Positions 19,005 through 26,865 of a stretch of DNA of 51,819 nt are shown here, one piece after another (within the stretch, counting starts at the first letter, position 1; every line of letters begins with the position of its first letter). Below the pieces are notes generated by a model. The model had not been told where the DNA came from. It worked only from the letters and a program-made list of their open reading frames with translations, and ran no database searches. The stretch covers positions 17,555 to 69,373 of the forward strand of contig PLZO01000121.1 of the NCBI GenBank assembly GCA_003152165.1, given 5' to 3'. A program made the position numbers and the translations under genes. This DNA comes from Chloroflexota bacterium (lineage in GTDB: Bacteria; Chloroflexota; Limnocylindria; Limnocylindrales; CSP1-4).

Positions 19005-21197
19005 TCAGGGCGGCCCGCCGGCTCCGTCCACAGCCGTCGGGCCGGCTAGCACGACGACGGCGTCACCGGCCGCGTCGAAACGGTTCGAAGCGGTCAGGTA
19101 CACGATCTGCTGGCCGGCTGCCAGCTCGCGCAGCAGGTCGAACGAACCCGCGGCCCGGGCGTCGTCGTAGCCGGCGAACGGGTCGTCCAGCAGAAGCGGC
19201 GGGAGTTGCCCGCCGGTGACGAAGCCGAGCAGCCCGATCCGCGCCGCGAGCAGAACCTGCTCGGCCGTCCCGTCAGACAGTGCCTCGATCGGAACCCAGT
19301 CGCTTCGATCGGCTGCGAAGACTCGGACCGCCAATGTTCCGTCGTCGATCGCCACCCGGCGATAGCGGCCGCCGGTCATTCGACCGATCGTCGCGTTGAC
19401 CCGGCGCTCGACATAGCGGGTCGTCTGGGCCGTGGTCGCCGCCTCGGCCCGCTCGATGCCTCGGAGGGCCGCTTCGTAGACCCGGGCCCGGCGCTGGAGC
19501 CGGGCGAGCTGGGCCTGCCAGACGGCCAGGCGTTCTGCCTCGCCGGCGGCCTGCTCGGCATCCGCGGGGTTCGCGTCTGCCGCAGCGCGGGCTGCAGCCG
19601 CAGCCTGGCGAGCCGCCTCGAGTCCGCTCTCGGCCTCGCTGACCTCCGTCTCCAGGCGAGGACGCGCGCCTTTCGTGCGAGCGGCTTCGGCGAGGGTGGC
19701 CAGGTCGGCCGAGCGATTGGCCGCAGCGGCCAGCGCCGAGTCGCGGCTGGCCGGGAACGTTTCGACGGCATCGCGGCCGACCAGGCTCTCGAGCCTCGCA
19801 GTGAGCTCGTCGATCCGGGCGACGTGCGCCTCCTCCTGGGCAAGCGCGGCTTGAGCCGTGCTGAGGTCAGGCTGGCCGATCCCGTGGATTTGCTGGGCGA
19901 AGTCCGACTGGGACTCCTTCAGCTCGTTCTCCAGCTGGGACCGCCCGCGCAGGCGGCGATCGATCTGGACATCGGCCAGCTGCTTCTGGCGATCGGCGCC
20001 GATGGCAGCGCTGCGCCGTCGCCGGGCGAAGACGAGCAGGCCCGCCCCGATCAGGGCCAGGCCGAACCCCACGCCGAGAAGCACGGCTAACCCCTTGACC
20101 ACGGCTCCGGCAATCAGCAGACCCAGGCCGACCACGATTCCGAGGCTGCCCAGCACCGTGGGCAGGCGCCAAGTGGGCTCCGGCGCAGTTGCCTCGAAGT
20201 CGACCTGGACCTCGCCCTCGAGCTGCCGCTTCAGTTCGTTAATCCTCGCGTCGAGCGCCTGAAGCCGTAGCACCGTCGGGCGCAGGATCGGCAGGCGTTC
20301 CTTGGATGGGTGGGTCGCCGCCAGAGTGGCCAGGTCGCGGGCGATCGTGATCGCCTCGGCATAGCGGTGCGCCCGGTCGCTGGCAGCGTCCCGCTCGGCG
20401 GCCAGCCGTTCGGCCCGACGCGCCTGCTCGAGGAGGTCCCGGCATTCGGCCAGGTGGCCCCCCGCGGCCACCTGGGCCGCCTGGCCCTCGACCGCCGCGG
20501 CTCGATCCGCGGCCAGGCGCTCGAGTGACCCATCGGCGGCCTCGACCAGCTGCGCGGAGCGGCCGACCGCGGCCTCGGCCACCCCGAGCCGGCCCAGGCT
20601 ATGCTCGCCCCGGTTCTGCAGGTCGGCCAGCGCGGCGGTCAGGGTGGCCTTCGCGGCGGTGCTCCGCCGGTCGGCTGCCGTGATCGACGCTGCCAACCGC
20701 TGCCGGATCGTCGAATCGCTCGAGATGCCGGTGAGCTCGGCGTGATGGATGAAGGCGGTGCCCCGGAAGAACGCCGCACTCGGCAGGCCCGTCAGCTCGA
20801 CCAGCCGGGCATCGACAGCGGCCGGATCGGTGATCGACAGGCCGTCGAAGGTCAACGTGGTGGTCGGGCCGCCACGACCAAAGACCCGGCTCACGCGCCC
20901 AGTCCGGACTCCCGGCGCAGCGCCGTCCCCGTCAGCCCGGGCATCTTCCGGGTCGAGGCTGAAGTCGATGGACACGCTCGGCGTTGCGTCGGCCGGTGCG
21001 CTCCACGTCCGTAGCTCGTCCGCCGTCCGACCCTCGGGCGGGGTGAGCGCCAGCTCGATCGCTTCGGCCAGGGTGGACTTGCCCGCCTCGTTCGGCCCCT
21101 TGACGATCGTCAGGCCTGGCGCGAACGCGAGATCAAGCGAGCGATGGCGACGCAGGTCGCGGAGCTGGATCCGGCTGATCCGGAAGGCCGCCATCAA
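19005..21197 (-). CDS. YhaN/SbcC-like SMC-type AAA ATPase with central transmembrane pair
   Basis: ISRIQLRDLRRHRSLDLAFAPGLTIVKGPNEAGKSTLAEAIELAL (Walker A), C-terminal EALSDGTAEQVLLAARIGLL (signature) and PPLLLDDPFAGYDDAR (Walker B). Two hydrophobic helices in the middle. Confidence 0.88.
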   Translation of the reverse strand: MMAAFRISRIQLRDLRRHRSLDLAFAPGLTIVKGPNEAGKSTLAEAIELALTPPEGRTADELRTWSAPADATPSVSIDFSLDPEDARADGDGAAPGVRTGRVSRVFGRGGPTTTLTFDGLSITDPAAVDARLVELTGLPSAAFFRGTAFIHHAELTGISSDSTIRQRLAASITAADRRSTAAKATLTAALADLQNRGEHSLGRLGVAEAAVGRSAQLVEAADGSLERLAADRAAAVEGQAAQVAAGGHLAECRDLLEQARRAERLAAERDAASDRAHRYAEAITIARDLATLAATHPSKERLPILRPTVLRLQALDARINELKRQLEGEVQVDFEATAPEPTWRLPTVLGSLGIVVGLGLLIAGAVVKGLAVLLGVGFGLALIGAGLLVFARRRRSAAIGADRQKQLADVQIDRRLRGRSQLENELKESQSDFAQQIHGIGQPDLSTAQAALAQEEAHVARIDELTARLESLVGRDAVETFPASRDSALAAAANRSADLATLAEAARTKGARPRLETEVSEAESGLEAARQAAAAARAAADANPADAEQAAGEAERLAVWQAQLARLQRRARVYEAALRGIERAEAATTAQTTRYVERRVNATIGRMTGGRYRRVAIDDGTLAVRVFAADRSDWVPIEALSDGTAEQVLLAARIGLLGFVTGGQLPPLLLDDPFAGYDDARAAGSFDLLRELAAGQQIVYLTASNRFDAAGDAVVVLAGPTAVDGAGGPP

Positions 21198-22288
21198 CGA
21201 CTCTCCCGGCCGGCGAGGAGGCGACGCCCGAGGCGGAGTGCCTCGAGTAGCTCGTCTGGCGGCGGATCGCCCTCGACCGGCGCCGCGCTCCGGTTCTCGA
21301 AGTCGCGGATGAAGGCGCCACCGACGGTCTCGGCCGGCGGCGCAGCCTCTCCGCTCAGGGTGGGCCTGGCTTCGTTGCGGATGCGCAGGTTCAGGAAGCG
21401 CGGCCGGAGGGCCATTTCGAGGGCCTCGGAATCCGCCTCGAGTGCGTCCGGCCAGGCGCCCGTCAAGCGGACGTCGAGGATCAGGTCCGCGCCCGCCCCG
21501 CCGTCGGCCCGGGTGGCGATCGCGGCCTCCAGGGCGTCGTCATCGGAGAAGCCGGCGAGGTCCAGGCTGAGCGCCTCGTAGCGAGTCGTGCCCACCCGGC
21601 GGCGCTCCACCGACACGGAACGCCGGTCGCCCTGCTCGTCGAGGCGGACGAGCACGATCTCGCCAGCCCGGTCGCGCCGCACGTCCACCAGGTCGGGTGC
21701 GCCGCTCGCGCCCCATGCCACGTCGGCGGCACTGCCGGAGGCCTCTTCGTGGGGGCCGCCGACGGCAAGGTAATCCACGCCGGCCCCGGCGATCTCGTCA
21801 TCTCGCGGTCGGGCCAGCCGATGGACAAGGCCCACCCGCCAGCGGTCGTCGCGCAGGTCCGGGGCGGGAAATCGGGCGGTGATCGTCAGGCCGAGCTCGT
21901 CGACGGTAAGGTCGCCCGCCGGACCGGCTGCCGGATCGAGGACGACGACCGAGCCGGGCACGCCGGCCAGCGCCGCCAGATCGAAGGCACGGTAGACCGA
22001 CGACGAGTCAAGCCGGTCGTGATCGCCGGGCAGGATCACCGTCCTGATCCCCGCAGCAGCCAGGCGGGCGAAGCCCGCGGCCAGCCGACCGACCAGTCCT
22101 CGGGTGACCGCGTTGGAGTCGAACAGGTCGCCCACGATCAGGACGACGTTGACCTTCTCTGAGATAGCCAGGGCGAGCGAGCGCTCGAACGCCGCGAATC
22201 GCCGGTCGCGGAGCGAGGCCGCAGCCTCGCCCATGGCGGCGTCGCGGGCGCCGAGGTGCAGGTCCGAGGTCTGCAGGAGTCGGAGCAT
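21194..22288 (-). CDS. DNA repair exonuclease, SbcD/YhaO-like metallophosphoesterase
   Basis: MLRLLQTSDLHLGARDAAM, LIVGDLFDSNAV, VILPGDHDRLDS; 4-nt overlap with the downstream ATPase gene. Confidence 0.9.
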   Translation of the reverse strand: MLRLLQTSDLHLGARDAAMGEAAASLRDRRFAAFERSLALAISEKVNVVLIVGDLFDSNAVTRGLVGRLAAGFARLAAAGIRTVILPGDHDRLDSSSVYRAFDLAALAGVPGSVVVLDPAAGPAGDLTVDELGLTITARFPAPDLRDDRWRVGLVHRLARPRDDEIAGAGVDYLAVGGPHEEASGSAADVAWGASGAPDLVDVRRDRAGEIVLVRLDEQGDRRSVSVERRRVGTTRYEALSLDLAGFSDDDALEAAIATRADGGAGADLILDVRLTGAWPDALEADSEALEMALRPRFLNLRIRNEARPTLSGEAAPPAETVGGAFIRDFENRSAAPVEGDPPPDELLEALRLGRRLLAGRESR

Positions 22289-22364
22289 CGCCGGGCGCCT
22301 CCAGCGGGTCGGTTCGAGGTTCTCGAGCGGCCGCGCCCGGGCTGGTCTCCATCGCGGGATTTGC

Positions 22365-22395
22365 GCGAGCGAGGAGCCCCCTTGCCCTCGCTCGC
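22365..22395. other. Inverted repeat GCGAGCGAGG-N11-CCTCGCTCGC, nested in CGGGCTGG/CCAGCCCG (22338-22345/22395-22402)
   Basis: Read directly from sequence in the divergent intergenic region between the YhaO-like gene and the CxxC protein. Confidence 0.7.
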
Positions 22396-22620
22396 CAGCC
22401 CGAGTCTCGGTGCGCATTGTGACAGGTTCGCTGGCACTTGGGGGAAGCTCGATTGCGGAACCTTTGGTATCCTCACGACTCGAAACCGGTGTGCCCCGAC
22501 AGGGACCTTCGGCATTTGGACCTGGATCGCGCGGCACCTGTGTGGGACTCGCCGACTCGCTTCCGTCCTCAGCCACGCCCTGTCCCGGGCCACCCGAGCA
22601 CGACAGACCTGGAGGACCGG

Positions 22621-22959
22621 ATGACCTACGCCGATCGAACTCTCGCCTGCGTGGACTGCGGCGTCGAGTTCATTCACAGCGCGGCCGATCAGGAGTTCTA
22701 CGTTCAGAAGGGCTTCGTGTCGGACCCCAAGCGCTGCAGCAGCTGTCGGGCGAGCCGACGGGCTGTCCGCGAGCCGGCGGACTACGACCTGCGGGATATC
22801 GGCGGTCCGCGCGGTTACGAGCGTGGTGATCGACCCGCCCGCGAGTATTTCGCGGTGCTCTGCTCGTCCTGCGGCAATCAGGCCCAGGTCCCGTTCAAGC
22901 CGCGGATGGACCGCCCGGTCTACTGCTCGGACTGCTTTCGGACCCGCTCAGCCAGCTGA
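22621..22959 (+). CDS. Zinc-ribbon protein with two CxxC pairs (probable zinc-binding domain, CxxC-x17-CxxC type)
   Basis: LACVDCGVEFIHSAADQEFYVQKGF..RCSSCRASRR and CSSCGNQAQVPFKPRMDRPVYCSDCF; paralogue of the 40444-40821 gene. Confidence 0.85.
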   Translation: MTYADRTLACVDCGVEFIHSAADQEFYVQKGFVSDPKRCSSCRASRRAVREPADYDLRDIGGPRGYERGDRPAREYFAVLCSSCGNQAQVPFKPRMDRPVYCSDCFRTRSAS

Positions 22960-22984
22960 CGCCCGATCATCCGGCCCCGGCGGG

Positions 22985-23738
22985 TCAGCGGGCCCGCCTG
23001 GCGGTGATGTTCAGGCGGACGTAGTCGATGGCCGGCTGGGGCAGCATGGCTGCCACCGCCTGGACGAACGGCTGGCGCTCCCCTTCGGACAGACGAACGA
23101 GATGGTCGCCGAGGATCACCGTGCGCAGGTACGTCTCAGTCGCAGTGCCCGGCTCGAGGGGCGTGGGCTCGGATTGGAGCCAGGTCTCGATCTTGGTGAA
23201 GCCGGCCACCTTGAGCCGTGCCTCCGTCTCGGCAGGCGTGGCAAACGTCCAGGGTCCGGTCCAGCCGTCACCGAGGGTCGCCAGGACCGCCTGAATCGAG
23301 GCGATGTTGCCGACCCCGCCGCACTGAGCCACGAGCCGGCCGCCCGGGCAGAGGACCTCGGCCAGGTTCCGGAACAACGCGGCCTGATCCGGGAGCCAGT
23401 GGAACGTGGCCGTCGACAGGATGGCGTCGACCGGCTCATGGACCGGTAGCGGCTCGCGCAGATCGGCGACAAGGTACTCGATCCTTGGGCCGAACCGCTC
23501 GAGCCGGGCCCGCGCCTGGCCGATCATCGCCGGCGAGCCGTCGAGGGCGATGACCCGCCCCTCGGGCAGGCATTCGGCGAGCTGCTCGGTCACCCGGAGC
23601 CCGAACCGCAGCCCGCATCGAGGACGACCTCGTTGCCGCCCAGGGACAGGCGCTCGAGAACGGCCTCACCCCAGCGGGCCATCGGATCAGCGATCCGATC
23701 GTACGTGGCGGCGTCCCAGTCGCGAGCCGGGTTCACCC
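22985..23738 (-). pseudogene. Trans-aconitate-methyltransferase-like SAM methyltransferase, frameshifted inside motif I
   Basis: GTG at about 23738 (GTGA overlap with the MFS stop) gives VNPARDWDAATYDRIADPMARWGEAVLERLSLGGNEVVLDAGCGSGSG*. The rest (VTEQLAECLPEGRVIALDGSPAMIGQA...TATFHWLPDQ) continues in another frame from 23593. Confidence 0.8.
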
Positions 23739-25316
23739 CGCCGGCGGGCTCGGTTCGGGCGCCGACGGCGGGCTCGCTGCGGCCATCCGGCCGGACGATG
23801 GCACCGGGCGCAGGCCCACGAAGTTGACGGCACCACCCGCGGCCAGGAGCGCTGCGCTGACCAGGAGGGCAAGGTGGAAGGCATCGGTCGACGCCTCACG
23901 CGCTGCAGCGACGATCGCCGGCTGCGTTCCGTCGATCGGTCGGTCGAGCGGCTGGACCGCGGCCCGGAGCGTCGGATCGTTGGGGTCCACGCCGGGCACC
24001 TTGGCCGCCAGCGAGGTGTAGAACGAGGCCGTAATCACGATGAAGATCACGGCCGACAGGAGCGGCTGACCCACCCGCGAGATCGCGTTGTTGACGGCCG
24101 AGGCAAGGCCGGCGTTGGAGACCGGCACCGAGCTCATAAGGGTGCTCGTCAGCGGCGCCACGACCAGGCTGATCCCGATCCCGAACAGGATGATCCCGGG
24201 CAGCACGTCGATCAGGGTGTCGACGGGCGGCACGAACCCACTCGTCCAGGCCGCACTCGTGGAGGGGATCCGGGCCAGCCAGAGCAGGCCGGCTGCCATG
24301 ATCAGCGGACCGGCCGTCAGGAAGCGGCGACCACCAAGCCGACCGGCCACGGTGCCGATCCGGGTCGACAGAAAGGTCAGGAGTAACCCGATCGGCAGGC
24401 CGACCGCCCCGGCAGCAAACGCGGCATACCCCAAGGTGCCCTGCAGGAACAGGCTCTGGAAATAGAAGGTGCCGTACAGCGCGCCGTAGATCAGCAGCGT
24501 CGACAGGTTGATGATCGCGAACTGGCGGACCCTGAAGAGGCGCAGTGGGACCAGCGGGTTGGGCCGCTTCGACATCAGGATCGGGAAGGCAACCAGGGCC
24601 ACGGACCCCACGCCGAGGGCGAGGAACGAGACCGGATCGCGCCACTGCTGGGCTTCGCCCCGGATGGCCCCGAAAGCGAGCCCGCCGACCGCGAGGGCAA
24701 TCACCAGCGCACCCAGCCAATCAAACCGTCCGGTGGCCCGCTCGTCCCGGCTCTCCTGGACGTACCGGATCGTGGCGTACAGGGCGACCAGGACCAGTGG
24801 CACGTTGATCAGGAAGGCGACCCGCCAGCTGATCGCCTGGATCAGCAGGCCGCCCAGGGTGGGGCCGAGGACGGTGGTGGCCGACGTGGCTGCCGCCCAG
24901 ATCCCGAAGGCCCGGCTGCGAGCCGGCTCCTCGAACGTCGCCGTGATGATCGACAGCGAGCAGGGCACGAGGAGCGCGCCGGCGGCGCCCTGCAGTATCC
25001 GGAAGACGACGAGGAGCTCGAGGCTCGGCGCGAGTCCGCACACGACGGAGGTCAGGCCGAATCCGGCCAGGCCGATGATGAAGACGCGCCGGCGGCCGTA
25101 GAAATCCGACAGGGCTCCGGCCAGGATCAGCAGGGCCGCCAGCGTCGCCAGGTAGCCACTCGTGATGTAGGTCTGGCCCTCGAGGACACTGACGATCGAA
25201 TGGGGCAGGTTATGGCCGATTGACGGGAGGGCCACGTTTACGATCGTCCCGTCCAGGAACACGATCGACGAGCCGAGCACGGCCGCCACCATGGTCCAGC
25301 GCTGGCGCCTGTTCAT
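23733..25316 (-). CDS. MFS transporter, DHA2/EmrB-QacA-like drug efflux
   Basis: VLGSSIVFLDGTIVNVALPSIG, LSDFYGRRRVFIIGLAGFGLTSVVCGLA, 14-TM-like hydrophobic pattern. Confidence 0.92.
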   Translation of the reverse strand: MNRRQRWTMVAAVLGSSIVFLDGTIVNVALPSIGHNLPHSIVSVLEGQTYITSGYLATLAALLILAGALSDFYGRRRVFIIGLAGFGLTSVVCGLAPSLELLVVFRILQGAAGALLVPCSLSIITATFEEPARSRAFGIWAAATSATTVLGPTLGGLLIQAISWRVAFLINVPLVLVALYATIRYVQESRDERATGRFDWLGALVIALAVGGLAFGAIRGEAQQWRDPVSFLALGVGSVALVAFPILMSKRPNPLVPLRLFRVRQFAIINLSTLLIYGALYGTFYFQSLFLQGTLGYAAFAAGAVGLPIGLLLTFLSTRIGTVAGRLGGRRFLTAGPLIMAAGLLWLARIPSTSAAWTSGFVPPVDTLIDVLPGIILFGIGISLVVAPLTSTLMSSVPVSNAGLASAVNNAISRVGQPLLSAVIFIVITASFYTSLAAKVPGVDPNDPTLRAAVQPLDRPIDGTQPAIVAAAREASTDAFHLALLVSAALLAAGGAVNFVGLRPVPSSGRMAAASPPSAPEPSPPAG

Positions 25317-25411
25317 GCCGGCCAGTGTGGGGCTGCGTTCCACCCCGATGCAAGACAAGCGGCCCGAGGCGACCGCCGGACCGACGAGGAGACCCGCGCT
25401 AGACTCGCCCG

Positions 25412-26116
25412 ATGCCCGGACCCGTAGCTCTCGTCGGCGCCGGTGAGTTCCTGCCCGCGATGGCCGCGGTCGATGCCGAGCTGCTTGCCGCCAGCGGACG
25501 ATCCCGGCCGCGGGTCGCAATCCTGCCGACGGCTTCATGGCCGGACGGCGAGGCCGTCTTCCTGCGCTGGGCCGCGCTGGGCGTCGAGCATTTCGAAGGC
25601 CTTGGCGCCGAGGTCGAGGTGGTGCTCGTCCGTACGCGCCCCGATGGCGATGACCGGGCGCACGCCCAGGCAGTCGGTGAGGCGGACCTGATTTACCTCT
25701 CGGGTGGCCGGCCAGATCATCTGCTCCGAACGCTCGCTGGGACGGCCCTGTGGGCCGCCGCCGTCGCGGCCAACGCCCGCGGCAGCGTGCTCGCCGGCTG
25801 CTCGGCGGGAGCGATGGTCCTGTGCTCGCAGCAGGCCCGCTTCCGGAGTCCACCCCACCTGCCGCTCGGTTTTCAGCCCGGTCTGGGGCTGGTGGCCGGC
25901 GTCGCCGTGCTGCCCCATTACGATCGTTTCCCCGAGACGCTGGCGGCCCTCCGGGTGGCCCGCGCACCGCGTGGCACCGTGGTCCTGGGGATCGACGAGG
26001 ACACCGCGGCGATTGGCAGCGACAGCGAGTGGCTGGTCAGGGGCAGCGGCCGGGTCACCGTCTGGCGCGGCCGGCGTCGGGAGCGACATCGCGCCGGCGA
26101 CATCTTCCGGATCTAA
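25412..26116 (+). CDS. Type 1 glutamine amidotransferase-like / peptidase S51-cyanophycinase-like protein
   Basis: IYLSGGRPDHLLRTL, VLAGCSAGAMVLC (nucleophile Ser), GLGLVAGVAVLPHYDRFPE. Confidence 0.82.
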   Translation: MPGPVALVGAGEFLPAMAAVDAELLAASGRSRPRVAILPTASWPDGEAVFLRWAALGVEHFEGLGAEVEVVLVRTRPDGDDRAHAQAVGEADLIYLSGGRPDHLLRTLAGTALWAAAVAANARGSVLAGCSAGAMVLCSQQARFRSPPHLPLGFQPGLGLVAGVAVLPHYDRFPETLAALRVARAPRGTVVLGIDEDTAAIGSDSEWLVRGSGRVTVWRGRRRERHRAGDIFRI

Positions 26117-26157
26117 CCGGCGACCATTTCGAGCCCAGCATACCCAGCGTTAACCGG

Positions 26158-26198
26158 GGGCGTAGTCGGCGATAACGAAGACCGCGGAGACTACGCCC
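26158..26198. terminator. Candidate bidirectional terminator/hairpin GGGCGTAGTC-N21-GACTACGCCC
   Basis: Perfect 10-bp inverted repeat between two convergent genes, overlapping the mobA stop codon. No clear T-tract. Confidence 0.5.
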
Positions 26199-26865
26199 TG
26201 TTGCTTCTGCTCCTCCGGTCCCCCTCCTCCCTGACGGGACCGGGCTCCTCCTCCCACGAGACTCCGATCGCAGGGTCGGGGTCTCGCTCGTTCTGGGACA
26301 GATCACGCCGCTCATCTATGTCGACCAGGGTCAAGGCGCCCGGGTCCTCGCCCTGCCAGTCGGCGCGGGCCAGCGCCACCGCTTCCAGCCTGGCCAGGAG
26401 TGCCCGGAGACGCCGCTCACCCACGGCCAACAGCTCGTCTGCAGCGACCAGTGCAGTCGCCCGGTCCAGCGTGCAGGGCAGCGGCCGGCTGACTCCGGCA
26501 GCATCCGCCAGCACTGCCGGAGCTCGATCCACGAGCAGACGGAGAACGCCCGGTACGAGCCAGGGCATGTCGCCGCCGACCACCAGCACAACCGAGCCTC
26601 GAGCTGCCCCGAGACCCGTTCTGAGGCCCACGAGCGGACCGCCGAAGCGCTCCGGGTCGGTCACGAAACGAACCGGCCGACCGAACGGCCCAAGCTCCGG
26701 CCGCGCCCGATCAGGGGCGATGACGACCACGATCTCGTCGACGATGCCGGTCAGCGCCCGCAGCGCATGCCCCAGGAGCGGAACCCCGTCGATCGGCGCG
26801 GCCAGCTTGTCACTGCCGAATCGGCGCGAGGCCCCGCCGGCGAGCACCACGCCCGACACGATCAC
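26191..26865 (-). CDS. mobA: Molybdenum cofactor guanylyltransferase (MobA-like NTP transferase)
   Basis: VSGVVLAGGASRRFGSDKLAAPIDGVPLL, VVLVVGGDMPWLVPGVL; GTGA overlap with selB stop. Confidence 0.85.
   Translation of the reverse strand: MIVSGVVLAGGASRRFGSDKLAAPIDGVPLLGHALRALTGIVDEIVVVIAPDRARPELGPFGRPVRFVTDPERFGGPLVGLRTGLGAARGSVVLVVGGDMPWLVPGVLRLLVDRAPAVLADAAGVSRPLPCTLDRATALVAADELLAVGERRLRALLARLEAVALARADWQGEDPGALTLVDIDERRDLSQNERDPDPAIGVSWEEEPGPVREEGDRRSRSNRA

Noticed and set aside
23590-23605. Possible Sec read-through or programmed frameshift at the methyltransferase TGA
   Set aside because: Continuation in the same frame after TGA is not methyltransferase-like; the conserved sequence is in another frame, and there is no known slippery-site context.
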